From assembly GCA_963779805.1 (NCBI GenBank), contig CAVZZN010000014.1, positions 1 to 64,000 of the forward strand: a stretch of 64,000 nt of DNA. The letters are read 5' to 3'. The position numbers and the translations under genes were made by a program. The notes below the pieces were generated by a model. That model was not told where the DNA came from and searched no databases. It worked only from the letters and a program-made list of their open reading frames with translations. This DNA is from CAIWHR01 sp963779805 (GTDB taxonomy: Bacteria; Pseudomonadota; Gammaproteobacteria; Burkholderiales; Casimicrobiaceae). Below, piece by piece: positions 48,140 through 56,934 of the stretch (position 1 is the stretch's first letter; each line of letters starts with the position of its first letter).

Positions 48140-48607
48140 TCAGTCCTCGCGCTCCGCCCCCTGCTCGCGCAGGACGGCGGCGACATCGTCCGGGAGCGCG
48201 CAAGGGCGACCGCCCACGTAGTCGTAGCCGACGAGCGCGCCCCAGCCCTCGGCGAGCAGGCGCCCGTCCTGCTCGCTCTCCATCAGGAACTCCATCCGCA
48301 CGCTCGAGCGGCGCAGGTGCGAGGGTCGCACGTGCGTGCGGATCTGCTCGTCGAAGAACGCCGGGGAGCGGTAGTTGATGTGGCACTCGGCGAAGATGAG
48401 CCCCCAGTCGCCCTCGGGCTCGGCCGGCTGGTGCGACGGAACGATCGACCTGATGTACGCGATCCGCGCGGTCTCGAAGAAGCGCAGGAACTCGACGTTG
48501 TTGAGATGACGCATCGCATCGAGGTCGCCGAAGCGCACACGATCGAGGTAGGCGAACGGCCAGCCCTCACGGGTGGCGCCGCCGTGCGCGACGCCGGCGT
48601 CGCTCAT
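48140..48607 (-). CDS. 4-hydroxybenzoyl-CoA-type thioesterase
   Basis: Intact, 155 residues, single hot-dog fold: YLDRVRFGDLDAMRHLNNVE (catalytic Asp/His region), FLRFFETARIAYIRSIVPSH, FAECHINYRSPAFFDEQIRT. The start overlaps the stop of the enolase-superfamily gene by four bases (ATGA). It ends convergently against the WS/DGAT stop with no gap. Confidence 0.9.
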   Translation of the reverse strand: MSDAGVAHGGATREGWPFAYLDRVRFGDLDAMRHLNNVEFLRFFETARIAYIRSIVPSHQPAEPEGDWGLIFAECHINYRSPAFFDEQIRTHVRPSHLRRSSVRMEFLMESEQDGRLLAEGWGALVGYDYVGGRPCALPDDVAAVLREQGAERED

Positions 48608-49662
48608 CCCCAGCGCATCCCGGTGTCGTGGGCCTGGACCGCCAGCGGGCTCGCGGGCAGCCCGTCCGGCGGCTCGGGCTCGTTGTAGCCGGTCGGCGCG
48701 ACGTCGTTCGGGCCATCCGGGTGGAAGATCGACGCGAGGTACTGGATCTGGCCACGGCCCGGCCCGAGCTCGAACTGCCCGCCGCCGTACATCCGGATTC
48801 CGCGCGCCGCGCAGGTGTCGTACATGCGGAAGAGCCGCCGCAGCGGGCCGAAGCGGCTCGGCTTGACGTTCACCATCTTCGGCGCGAACGGCAGGGCGTC
48901 CACGTCCTCGACGCTGTGGATGTTGGCGTCCCAGGTGATGCGGTCGCGGTGGGGCAGCAGCGCCGCGTCGGTCTCCGGCGTGAGCTTCGGATCCTCGATC
49001 CACGCGTCCGGGAACGCCTCCGCGATGCGCGCGTAGAACACCGGGTCCGCCGGGTTGTCGACGGCGGTGCCCTCGTAGAGCCCCTTGAAGTCGACGGAGT
49101 CGACCGCACCCGCAGCCTGCAGCCCGGCGATGATCTCGTCGTTCCAGTCGGGTGTCGGGTCGAGCTTGAACCGCAGCGTCGGGTAGCGGGCGAGCATGCC
49201 GGTGATGCGGCTGAGATGCGGCGGCTCGTCCGGGTCGTTCAGCCGCATCGAGCAGACGAACGTGACCGGCCGGGGCTCGAGGCCCAGATGCGCGTGCAGC
49301 GACGTGCCGGCCTGGCGCAGCGCGAGGTCGAGCGCGGCGGACTCATAGGCCCAGACGCGGTAGTCACGCGAGGGCGGGCGCAGCGGTGGCTGGGGCCAGA
49401 GGTCGAGCGCCTCGAGGTGATCGCAGAACGAGCCGAGCGTCCAGCGGCCGGCGAGCGGCTGCGTGGCTCCCGCCTGCTGCAGCGCCACCTGGTCCTCGGC
49501 GTCGTAGGTGATGTCCTCGCCCACGCCCTCGTGGCCGCCGCCGCGCAGGAGGAAGGTCGTCGAGAGGCGCAGGAAGCCGCTGGAGACGTTCTGCTCGCGG
49601 GTCTCGAGGTCATAGCCCTCGATCGTCAGCGGGAGGTCGGCGAGGCGGTCGAACGTGCTCAT
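48604..49662 (-). CDS. Enolase-superfamily (mandelate racemase/muconate lactonising-like) protein
   Basis: Intact, 352 residues. Capping N-domain (LADLPLTIEGYDLETREQNV), then a TIM barrel with metal or base residues in LRFKLDPTPDW, VDFKGLYEG, DAWIEDPKLTPET, RITWDANIHSVEDVDA and MVNVKPSRFGP. The set resembles o-succinylbenzoate synthase or dipeptide epimerase relatives, but no men genes are nearby, so the reaction is left open. Translationally coupled to xseB upstream and the thioesterase downstream. Confidence 0.8.
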   Translation of the reverse strand: MSTFDRLADLPLTIEGYDLETREQNVSSGFLRLSTTFLLRGGGHEGVGEDITYDAEDQVALQQAGATQPLAGRWTLGSFCDHLEALDLWPQPPLRPPSRDYRVWAYESAALDLALRQAGTSLHAHLGLEPRPVTFVCSMRLNDPDEPPHLSRITGMLARYPTLRFKLDPTPDWNDEIIAGLQAAGAVDSVDFKGLYEGTAVDNPADPVFYARIAEAFPDAWIEDPKLTPETDAALLPHRDRITWDANIHSVEDVDALPFAPKMVNVKPSRFGPLRRLFRMYDTCAARGIRMYGGGQFELGPGRGQIQYLASIFHPDGPNDVAPTGYNEPEPPDGLPASPLAVQAHDTGMRWG

Positions 49663-49910
49663 GGGCGCTGCTCCTCTTCGGCGGGTGGTGTCGCGGTCCC
49701 CTCGAGCCGGGCGACGAGCTCCCCGAGATGCAGCTCCTCGAGCCCCTGGCTGACGGCGTCGAGCTCGGCGGCGCAGTACTCGACGAGGCCGCGGCCCTCC
49801 TTCACGAGGTCGAGCGTCTCGCGCAGCCCGGCCTCACCGGTGTCGAGCCGGCGGATGATCTCCTCCAGCCTGGCGGTCGCGGTCTCGTAGGTGCGCTCGG
49901 CGTCAGTCAT
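49659..49910 (-). CDS. xseB: Exodeoxyribonuclease VII small subunit
   Basis: Intact, 83 residues: TYETATARLEEIIRRLDTGE and AGLRETLDLVKEGRGLVEYC are the helical XseB signature. It binds the large subunit to make the single-strand exonuclease. It overlaps xseA by four bases and the next gene by four bases. Confidence 0.93.
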   Translation of the reverse strand: MTDAERTYETATARLEEIIRRLDTGEAGLRETLDLVKEGRGLVEYCAAELDAVSQGLEELHLGELVARLEGTATPPAEEEQRP

Positions 49911-51229
49911 GTCTTCCCGTCCTGGATCGTCGCGTCGACGGAGCCGTCCGCGAAGGTCACGCGCACGTCGCGCGCCTCGCGAGCCTGGCTGGCGCTCGTC
50001 ACGACGCCGCCCGCTCCGTCGTCAACCATGGCGTACCCGCGCTCGAGCACGCGCCGCGGCTCGTGGGCGGTGAGCGCGAGCCCGAGACTCTCGACTGCGC
50101 GGCGGCGCGCGTCCGCCTCGGCGCCGGCTCCCGCGAGGGCCTTGCGATGCAGCACGAGCGCCCGCGTGGCGGTCGCCGTGCGCCGCTCGCCCGAGCGCCG
50201 GCCGGCCGCCGCGCGCAGCTCGCGCAGGCTCTGGTGGAGATTGCGGCGGTGACGGGCCACATGGTCGCTCGGAACCCGCGCCATGCGCGCGAGGACGCGT
50301 GCGCGGTCGACCACCGCGCGGCGGCCGTGCCGTTCGAGCGCGACGGCCTCGCGCAGCGTCCGCGCCTGCTCGACGCGGATGTCGCGCGGCACGGCGGCCT
50401 CGGCGGCGTGCGTGGGGGTCGAGGCGCTGATCGCCGCGACGTCGTCGATCAGCATCCGGTCGGTGTGGTGGCCGACGCTCGCGATCACCGGCACGCGCAG
50501 GAGCGCCACCGTGCGGCAGAGCGTCTCGTCGCTGAACGCGAAGAGGTCCGTGAGCGAGCCGCCGCCGCGGGCGACGATGATCACGTCGACCTCGTCGATC
50601 GCCGCGAGGTCCTGCAGCGCAGCCGTGACGGCCGCCGCGGCGCGGCGGTCCTGCACCGGCGCGAACGCCCACACCAGTCGCCCGCCCCAGCCGCGCCGGT
50701 GCAGTCCGGCCAGGACGTCGTCGCGTGCCTTGCCGCCCTCGCCGGTGATGACCCCGATGGTGCGCGGAAGTGCGGTGAGCGGCAGCTCCTTCTGCGGGAG
50801 GAACAGCCCCTCGGTCTCCAGGCGGCGGCGCAGGTCGGCGAGCTGGGCGAGCAGGTCGCCCTCACCGGCGACGCGCAGGCCCGTGACGTCGAACGAGAAG
50901 CCGGGGGAGGCGGTGCGGCTGCCCGGGTAGTAGTCAGGCCCGCCCGCCACGACGACCTGGACGCCGTCCGCGAAAGCGCCTTCAGGCAGCTTGAGCGCGT
51001 CGAGCCGGTTGTTCCAGATCGAGCACTGCGCCGCGCCGTCGCCGTCTCGGAGCTCGAAGTAGGCCCTCGCCTTGGTGCGCCGCAGGTTCACGACCTCGCC
51101 GAAGAGCTGCACGCGCGGGCGCTCGCGCAGGAACTCCTGGAAGCCCTTGGCCCACACGCCGACGGGGAACGGGCCGGGCAGCGCGCTGCCGTCGAGACCG
51201 TCGGGACGCTGGGCGGCGGCGTCGGTCAC
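49907..51229 (-). CDS. xseA: Exodeoxyribonuclease VII large subunit
   Basis: Intact, 440 residues, GTG start. N-terminal OB domain (VQLFGEVVNLRRTKARAYFE), catalytic region (TIGVITGEGGKARDDVLAGL, VDVIIVARGGGSLTDLFAFS, ASVGHHTDRMLIDDVAAISA) and a basic helical C-terminus. The end AMVDDGAGGVVTSASQARE matches the family's last domain. In operon with xseB. Confidence 0.93.
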   Translation of the reverse strand: MTDAAAQRPDGLDGSALPGPFPVGVWAKGFQEFLRERPRVQLFGEVVNLRRTKARAYFELRDGDGAAQCSIWNNRLDALKLPEGAFADGVQVVVAGGPDYYPGSRTASPGFSFDVTGLRVAGEGDLLAQLADLRRRLETEGLFLPQKELPLTALPRTIGVITGEGGKARDDVLAGLHRRGWGGRLVWAFAPVQDRRAAAAVTAALQDLAAIDEVDVIIVARGGGSLTDLFAFSDETLCRTVALLRVPVIASVGHHTDRMLIDDVAAISASTPTHAAEAAVPRDIRVEQARTLREAVALERHGRRAVVDRARVLARMARVPSDHVARHRRNLHQSLRELRAAAGRRSGERRTATATRALVLHRKALAGAGAEADARRRAVESLGLALTAHEPRRVLERGYAMVDDGAGGVVTSASQAREARDVRVTFADGSVDATIQDGKT

Positions 51230-51251
51230 GCAGTCACGCCGCCGAGGGCCG

Positions 51252-51533
51252 TCAGCGTGCGGTGGGATCGTTCACGGACGCGAGCGGGCGCAGGCCCGGC
51301 TCGGCGCGGTGGCCGCGCTGCTCGCCGTCGAGACCCAGCGAGGCGAGTCGCGCCATCTCCTGCTCGCCGAGCACGCGGGCCGGATGGCCGCCCGGCAGGC
51401 CGGCGATCAGCCGGGCGATCCGGTTGCGGAGCTGCAGCGCGAAGTGCGGGGTCGACGCGCCGCACAGCTCGCGCACGTCCTCGACGCTGACCTGCGGGGT
51501 TGCGCTGCGGGTGGGGTTCTCGGCTTCGCTCAT
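51252..51533 (-). CDS. Conserved-looking hypothetical protein, 93 residues
   Basis: Intact, hydrophilic. SVEDVRELCGASTPHFALQL and NRIARLIAGLPGGHPARVLG suggest a small helical protein. The ATG overlaps the stop of the cell-wall-binding lipoprotein (ATGA) and it ends 22 bases before xseA, so it is part of that operon. No family recognised. Confidence 0.6.
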   Translation of the reverse strand: MSEAENPTRSATPQVSVEDVRELCGASTPHFALQLRNRIARLIAGLPGGHPARVLGEQEMARLASLGLDGEQRGHRAEPGLRPLASVNDPTAR

Positions 51534-52715
51534 GGCTTCTTGGCTGGGACCGGCGCAATCTCGAGCAGGCCGTCGATCGTGGCCTGTGCCGCGACGCCCA
51601 CCGTCCGCGTGTCGCCGACGATCCAGCCGTGATTGTAAACGCCGCGCACCGGGTCACTGGAGTAGCCCGGCTTGACGTCGAGCAGATATTCCGCGACCGA
51701 GCGTGGAAGTGAGCCCCCCGGGCGCGGTCAGGAGCAGCGGCCCGTAGGTGCCGCTCGCTGACAGCGGGGCCGCCGCGCCGGCATCGTCCGGTCGCTTCGG
51801 GGAGACGAAGACGAACCCGTGTCCGGGTCGACGACGCCCCAGCCGAAGTTCCCGTCCTGGAATCGTGCGAAGGCGATCGCGGTGCTCGGCGCGTCGGCTG
51901 CGGCGATCCGGGTGACCGTCCCGAGCTGGGCGAGCTGCGCCTCGATGGCCGCCGACACGGCGCTGACGGGGCCCAGGACGTAGATGTGCGGGCGCCCGTG
52001 TGCGCGGATCGCCGCGCGCGTCGGCGCGGGCAGCGTGTCCCGCGCGGTGAAGAGCACGGGGTCGCCGGACTTCGCCGCGTACGCCGCGGCGGGCATGGCG
52101 AACTCGGGCCGGTCGGCGGCGACGACGATCACCGCGTCGCTGGGCCGGCCCGCGACACGCGAGCGGTAGTCGTCGATGCTCTGCGCGAGTGTGTAGGGGT
52201 CGGCGCCCGGCAGCGAGGTGACCCGCAGGCCGCCCGGGCCGGCGGCCGTGCCCAGCCGGATCGCCTGCGCGTTGTTCGCGCGCGGGGAGCCTGCGGGATG
52301 CAGGGCGTCGAGCGCCGCCTTCGTCACGTCGGGGAGTTCGCCGCCCTCGGTGTAGAGGAGCGGCGCACGCAGCGGGGGAGCCATCAGGACGGCCCCGGCG
52401 AGCGCGCCGCGCCAGTCACCGGCGTCCGCGAGCACGACGGCGTCCGGGACCTGACCGGGGCCGCCTCCCGGGAAGACGATACGTGCCACGGCGGCGGCCG
52501 TCTCGACGGACGAGGCGGTGGCGACCCGCGTCGTGTTCTTGGTCGCCGTCGCCGGGTAGGCCTGGGCTGGTGCGGCCACGGGTGCCTGCGCGGTCACCGT
52601 CGTGGCCGCGGGTGCGGAAGCGGTGCTGGACGGCGAGTCCCCGCCGCACGCGGCGACGCCGCTCGTCAGCGCGAGCACGGCGAGCAACGGCGAGCGGACG
52701 ATGGACGGGGCGCAT
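51530..52715 (-). CDS. Lipoprotein with cell-wall-binding repeat 2 (CWB2)-like domains (frameshifted)
   Basis: Signal peptide and lipobox LALTSGVAACGGD. Two CWB2-like units: DAVVLADAGDWRGALAGAVL followed by APLLYTEGGELPD, and SDAVIVVAADRPEFAMPAAA followed by HIYVLGPVSAVSAAIEAQL. After a shift near 51815 the chain continues with SASGTYGPLLLTAPGG and, after another near 51717, with a tail ending LLEIAPVPAKKP. The N-terminal start (about 52715) also needs a shift. It probably attaches to wall polymers. Confidence 0.7.
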
Positions 52716-52836
52716 CGGGACGGCGAGCGTAGCGGGGCGCGCCGCCCGCAGCCTGCCGGTCCCGGATTTCCGCTACGAGCGGGCTTTCCGCGGGGGATGC
52801 CGGCGCACGACGGCCGTTCCGTCCGGCGACGTTCGA

Positions 52837-52842
52837 TACAGT
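52837..52842 (+). promoter_or_regulatory. -10 element before the first riboswitch
   Basis: TACAGT, predicting a transcript start near 52849 at the 5' side of the riboswitch. The -35 is weak. Confidence 0.4.
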
Positions 52843-52849
52843 GCCGCGA

Positions 52850-52975
52850 TCAACGACGCCGAATCCCCGCGCAACGTGGGGACCGGGGGACCCAGAGTTC
52901 AGGGGCGAGTCGTGCGGTGATTCCGCATGAGGCGCAATGCGCCAGCCCGTCAGCTAACCCCGGAGGCGGACGATC
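52850..52975 (+). promoter_or_regulatory. Cyclic-di-AMP (ydaO/yuaA) riboswitch 1
   Basis: The conserved landmarks occur in order: GAATCC (52861), CCGGGGGACCCAGA (52883-52896), a GGGGCGAGTC element, and the hallmark CCCGTCAGCTAACCCCGGAG at 52946-52965. The GGAGG that could serve translation lies in the last conserved block (52962-52966), so ligand binding may affect both folding and ribosome access. Downstream is an NlpC/P60 hydrolase gene. Confidence 0.85.
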
Positions 52976-52980
52976 GAGAT

Positions 52981-53583
52981 TTGATCCGAGTGCGATTCCG
53001 CGCAACGACCACGTGCATCCTGGCCGCCATGGCAGTGGCGGCGATGCCCGCTTCAGCCCTCGCGACGACCGCTCCGCGCGCGTCGTCGGTCACCCAGCAG
53101 GTGATCGTCGGAGGCCAGGAGTTCGGCGCCCCCAACGCCGCCGACGTGCAGGTCGTCGCCGGGACCAAGGCGAAGCTGCTGGCCAACGGCCAGGCCGCCG
53201 CCCCGGCTGACGCTCCGGCCGAGGTGCAGCAGGCGATCTGGGCGGCCAACCGCATCATCGGCCTGCCCTACCACTACGGCGGTGGGCACCAGCGCTTCGA
53301 GGACTCGGGCTACGACTGCTCCGGCACCGTCTCCTACGCGCTCCACGGCGGCGACCTGCTCGACACGCCGATGGACTCCAGCGACTTCATGAAGTGGGGC
53401 TTCGGCGGCAAGGGCGACTGGATCACCGTCTACACCAACCCCGGTCACGCGTACACGGTGATCGCCGGCCTCCGCCTCGACACGAGCGCCGCCGGCGACC
53501 CGAACGGCGGCAAGGGCCCGCGCTGGCGCCCGACGCTGCGGTCGAACCGCGGCTTCCGCGCTCGTCACCTCGCCGGCCTCTAG
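52981..53583 (+). CDS. Secreted NlpC/P60 peptidoglycan endopeptidase
   Basis: Intact. Signal peptide (TTTCILAAMAVAAMPASALA), a 50-residue linker, then the NlpC/P60 domain: IWAANRIIGLPYHYGGGHQR, the catalytic Cys in YDCSGTVSYALHGG, and the His in NPGHAYTVIAGLRLDT. It cleaves wall peptide bonds. Start is the TTG at 52981 or GTG at 52990; no ATG fits downstream of the riboswitch except inside it. Under probable cyclic-di-AMP control. Confidence 0.9.
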   Translation: MIRVRFRATTTCILAAMAVAAMPASALATTAPRASSVTQQVIVGGQEFGAPNAADVQVVAGTKAKLLANGQAAAPADAPAEVQQAIWAANRIIGLPYHYGGGHQRFEDSGYDCSGTVSYALHGGDLLDTPMDSSDFMKWGFGGKGDWITVYTNPGHAYTVIAGLRLDTSAAGDPNGGKGPRWRPTLRSNRGFRARHLAGL

Positions 53584-53609
53584 GCCGGTTTCGCGGGCGC
53601 ACTTCGGGG

Positions 53610-53615
53610 TAGGGT
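53610..53615 (+). promoter_or_regulatory. -10 element for leaderless cupin gene
   Basis: TAGGGT, six bases, then the ATG at 53622. Confidence 0.5.
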
Positions 53616-53621
53616 CGGGGC

Positions 53622-54066
53622 ATGAGCTCCGGCTACCGCACCCTCCACCTCGACGACATCCCGACCGTCCGGTTCGAGGACGGGCGGACATCCCGGCATG
53701 GAAGCCGGTGCGGCGGGAACTCGGCGTCAGCGCGCTTCGGGACGAACGCCTATGTCGCCGACGCGGCGGGCGACCTCGTCGTCGAGCCGCACGACGAGTT
53801 GCCGTCTCCGACGCACGAGGGGCCCGGCCATCAGGAGATCTACCTCGTGCTCGACGGCTCGGCCCGGTTCACCGTGGACGGCGACGACTTCGACGTCACC
53901 AAGGGCGGCATCGTGTTCCTGGAGGATCCGGCGCTTCAGCGGCAGGCCGTCGCGCTGGAGCCCGGGACGGTCGTCTTCGCCGTCGGCGCTCCCGCCCGGC
54001 GAGGTGTTCGTGCCCTCCGGCTGGGAGGACGACTTCCTGCGCCGCGGCACGAGCGACGCAGGGTAA
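53622..54066 (+). CDS. Cupin-domain protein (frameshifted)
   Basis: About 147 residues. YVADAAGDLVVEPHDELPSP, the metal-binding-like HEGPGHQEIYLVLDGSARFT, and VTKGGIVFLEDPALQRQAVA form a small beta-barrel cupin. Shifts near 53690, 53735 and 53995; corrected end is the TAA at 54064-54066. Ligand unknown. It converges on the pspAA gene. Confidence 0.75.
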
Positions 54067-54071
54067 GTCCG

Positions 54072-54350
54072 TCAGTCGGGGATCAGGCCTTCGCCGGTGA
54101 AGTCCTCGCCGGCCTCGTCGAACGAGAGGTCCGCGGGCGGCAGGATCACGTCGGACGGGTGCAGGTCGTCGCCGGCGAGCCGCTCGCCGTCGGCGCGCAC
54201 CATCGAGAGCAGCGCATCGAAGGACCCGTGGAAGCCGGGCTCGTCGCCGGCATCGACCGCGGCGACCGCCGCGTTGTCGAGTTCGTTGACCCGGGTGCGC
54301 ACGTCGTCGTCGAGCCGCCACTGACCCTCGCCGGAGATCCGGACGATCAT
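54072..54350 (-). CDS. pspAA: PspA-associated protein PspAA
   Basis: Intact, 92 acidic residues: MIVRISGEGQWRLDDDVRTR, VNELDNAAVAAVDAGDEPGF, HPSDVILPPADLSFDEA. This matches the PspAA domain that accompanies PspA in actinobacteria and archaea. The start overlaps the pspA stop by four bases. Confidence 0.88.
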   Translation of the reverse strand: MIVRISGEGQWRLDDDVRTRVNELDNAAVAAVDAGDEPGFHGSFDALLSMVRADGERLAGDDLHPSDVILPPADLSFDEAGEDFTGEGLIPD

Positions 54351-55144
54351 GCCTTGCCCTCTTCGGTCGCGTCGCCGTCGACGGTCTCGGCGTCGGCCTC
54401 GCCTGCGCCCAGCTCACCGGTCGCGGGCGCCGCGCCGCTGCCGAGTTCGGCCTTCATCTTCGCCAGCTCGTCGTCGACGACGCTCGTCGTCGAGAGCTCG
54501 CGCAGCTGCTTGTCGATGTCGTCCTCGCCGCTGCCGAGCGCGGTGAGGTCCTCGAACGTTCCCGCGGCCTCGAGCTCGGACACGGCGTCGGCGCGCGCCT
54601 TCATCGTCTCGACCTTGTCCTCGGCCCGCTGCATCGCAAGACCGACGTCCGCCATCTCCTCGCCGACACCCGTCGCGGCCTCGCTGATGCGCACCTGCGC
54701 CTCGGCCGCCGAGTACTGCGCCTTGATGACCTCCTTCTTGGTGCGGAAGGCCTCGACCTTCGTGCGCAGCTTCTTCTCGGACTCGGTGAGCCGCTCCTGC
54801 TGCGCCTCCAGCTCGGTGACCTGCGCGTCGAGCGTCTGAAGCTCGCCCTGCAGGCCGTTCTTGCGCTCGAGCGCGACGCGCGCGAGATCCTCGTTGCCCT
54901 GCGCGAGTGCCTGGCGCGCCTGGGTGTCGAGCTTGACGACCTGCTGCTCGAGCTTGGAGGACTGCATCTGCAGCCGCTTCTTCGACGTCACGACGTCGGC
55001 GATGCCCTTCTTGACGTTCTGCAGAGCCTCCAGCTGCTTCTGGTAGCTGTAGTCGAGGGTCTCGGCCGGGTCCTCGGCCTTGTCGAGGATCTTCGAGACC
55101 TTCGCCTTGATGACGGTGGACATCCGTCCTCCGAGTCCTGCCAT
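54347..55144 (-). CDS. pspA: PspA/IM30 family membrane-protection protein
   Basis: Intact, 265 residues, long coiled coil: VSKILDKAEDPAETLDYSYQ, KKGIADVVTSKKRLQMQSSK, and MADVGLAMQRAEDKVETMKA. The C-terminus is an acidic Ala/Gly tail. AAGGAG lies seven bases before ATG 55144; ATG 55123 with GGAGG is an alternative. PspA polymerises on damaged membranes as an ESCRT-III relative. Confidence 0.93.
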   Translation of the reverse strand: MAGLGGRMSTVIKAKVSKILDKAEDPAETLDYSYQKQLEALQNVKKGIADVVTSKKRLQMQSSKLEQQVVKLDTQARQALAQGNEDLARVALERKNGLQGELQTLDAQVTELEAQQERLTESEKKLRTKVEAFRTKKEVIKAQYSAAEAQVRISEAATGVGEEMADVGLAMQRAEDKVETMKARADAVSELEAAGTFEDLTALGSGEDDIDKQLRELSTTSVVDDELAKMKAELGSGAAPATGELGAGEADAETVDGDATEEGKA

Positions 55145-55203
55145 CGGGGTGCTCCTTCGCTCGTCGTGATCGGTCCTGGGGGCAGCCTATCGGCCGGGCG
55201 GTC

Positions 55204-55782
55204 TCAGATCGGGATCCCCCACAGGGGGAACCAGCGATCCAGCTCGGGCTCGATCGGGAGGTCCGCCCCGATCACCGCGCGCAGCCGCAGCTCGCGCTCG
55301 GTCGCGCGCTCCTGCGCAGCGGCGTCGCCGGCGGGGGAGAACGGGTACCAGGTGCCCCGCTTGTAGTTGTAGATGAAGTAGATCGGGGCGCCGGCGGCAT
55401 CCTGGAACGCGAACACCGCGCACAGCAGGCGCTCCGCGTAGCCGTCGACGGCGAGCTGATCGCTGACGGCGTTGATCCCCACCGCGAGGTCCTCGACATC
55501 GGGGTCGCGGACGATCATCCAGCGGTACCCGAAGCTGTCCTCACTGGTCTCGATCGTCGAGCCGGTTTCGGTCCCGGTCCCGCGCAGGACCTCCTCCATG
55601 TCGGCGGCGATGCGCTCGAAGTCGCCGGTCGCCAGCGGCTGGAAGACGAGCGCGGCGACCCCGCGCGAGCTGATCTGGTGCTCGGTCTCGAGCGTGATGT
55701 AGGCCGTTGCGATCGCGAACAGCCGGTCGGGCGCCGGGGCGGCGATCTTCCGGCGCCCGATGATCGCGTCGAAGAGCCCCAT
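55204..55782 (-). CDS. pspAB: PspA-associated protein PspAB
   Basis: Intact, 192 residues: GLFDAIIGRRKIAAPAPDRL, GVAALVFQPLATGDFERIAA, YRWMIVRDPDVEDLAVGINA, FIYNYKRGTWYPFSP. It matches the PspAB family, found with PspA and HtpX in actinobacteria. It begins one base after the htpX stop. Confidence 0.88.
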   Translation of the reverse strand: MGLFDAIIGRRKIAAPAPDRLFAIATAYITLETEHQISSRGVAALVFQPLATGDFERIAADMEEVLRGTGTETGSTIETSEDSFGYRWMIVRDPDVEDLAVGINAVSDQLAVDGYAERLLCAVFAFQDAAGAPIYFIYNYKRGTWYPFSPAGDAAAQERATERELRLRAVIGADLPIEPELDRWFPLWGIPI

Positions 55783-56719
55783 CTACACCGTGACCGGGAC
55801 CGCGCGGCCCGCGGTGCCCTGGAGCTCGGTCTCCATCCGTGCCAGAGCAGCGATGCGCTTGTCCATCGGCGGGTGGGTCGAGAACACGTTGCATGATCGA
55901 GTCCTTGGCGCCCACCGGGAAGATGTAGAAGGCGTTCATCTCGGCGCTGCGCAGGTCCTGCTTGGGGATGTGCTGCATCTCCCCGCCGAGCTTCATCAGC
56001 GCCGAAGCGAGCGCCGAGGGGCGCCCGGTGAGGATCGCGGCGCCGCGGTCGGCCGCGTACTCGCGGTAGCGCGAGAGCGCCTGCATCAGGAAGAACGAGA
56101 TCGCGTAGACCATCATCGAGACCACGATCACGGCGAAGATGCCGGGGCTGTCGTCGTCGCCGTCGCCGTGTCCGCCGCCGAAGCCGGCCCCGAAGAAGAA
56201 CGAGAACTGCACGATCATCGACGCGAGCGAGGCGAAGAAGCTCGCCAGCGTCATGATCGCGACGTCGCGGTTGGCGACGTGCGAGAGCTCGTGCGCCATG
56301 ACGCCCTCGAGCTCGGCCGGCGTGAGCAGGTCGACGATCGCGGTCGTCGCGCACACGGTGGCGTGCTTGGGTGAGCGGCCGAGCGCGAAGGCGTTCGGCA
56401 TCTGCGACTGCATCATCGCCACGCGCGGCTTGGGCAGATCGGCCTGGACGCAGAGGCGGTCGATCATGCCGTGGAGCTCCGGGGCCTCCTGCGGCGTGAC
56501 CTCCTTGGCGCCCACCGACGCGAGCGCGAGCTTGTCGGAGGCGAAGTACTGGACGAGCAGCAGGCCGGCGGCGAACGCGACGATCAGCCCGAAGCCGGCG
56601 CCGGCGGCGAACAGGACGCCCATGAAGACGACGTAGAGCAGGCCCAGCAGGAACATCGTCAGGAGCATGCGCGCCTGGAGGCCGCGATCGCGGCCGATGA
56701 CGGACGTGGAGCGAGACAT
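55783..56719 (-). CDS. htpX: HtpX-like M48 membrane metalloprotease
   Basis: Two N-terminal membrane helices (LLTMFLLGLLYVVFMGVLFA), the zinc motif GVMAHELSHVANRDVAIM (HExxH) near residue 140, two more helices, and the third zinc ligand in YREYAADRGAAILTG. One shift near 55893; the corrected end is NVFSTHPPMDKRIAALARME and a short tail. ATG 56746 is an alternative start. It opens the htpX-pspAB-pspA-pspAA operon and degrades damaged membrane proteins. Confidence 0.93.
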
Positions 56720-56772
56720 GAAGGGAATATGACGGATCCGGTTCATGGGGCGCTAAATCCACCTGCGGCTGG

Positions 56773-56778
56773 TAGCCT
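56773..56778 (+). promoter_or_regulatory. -10 element before the second riboswitch
   Basis: TAGCCT, predicting a start near 56785, just at the riboswitch 5' side. No clear -35. Confidence 0.4.
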
Positions 56779-56785
56779 CGAAGAG

Positions 56786-56915
56786 GCCGAATCTCCCTGC
56801 AAAGGCCGGGAGAGTGGGGGACCCAATGGGGGCGCGCGCCGCTCCGGGGGCGAATCCGGAGCACTGCCGCCCCGGTAGCGCGATCAGCGCGAGCCCGTCA
56901 GCTCACCTCGCAGGC
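56786..56915 (+). promoter_or_regulatory. Cyclic-di-AMP (ydaO/yuaA) riboswitch 2
   Basis: Landmarks in order: GAATCTCCC, GTGGGGGACCCAATGG (56815-56830), GGGGGCGAATCCGGAGC, CCCCGGTAGCGCGATCAGCG and the hallmark GAGCCCGTCAGCTCACCTCG (56891-56910). These are the core conserved blocks of the ydaO class. The M23 hydrolase gene starts 20 bases later. Confidence 0.88.
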
Positions 56916-56934
56916 CCGATTGCAGCCGTTGCCG

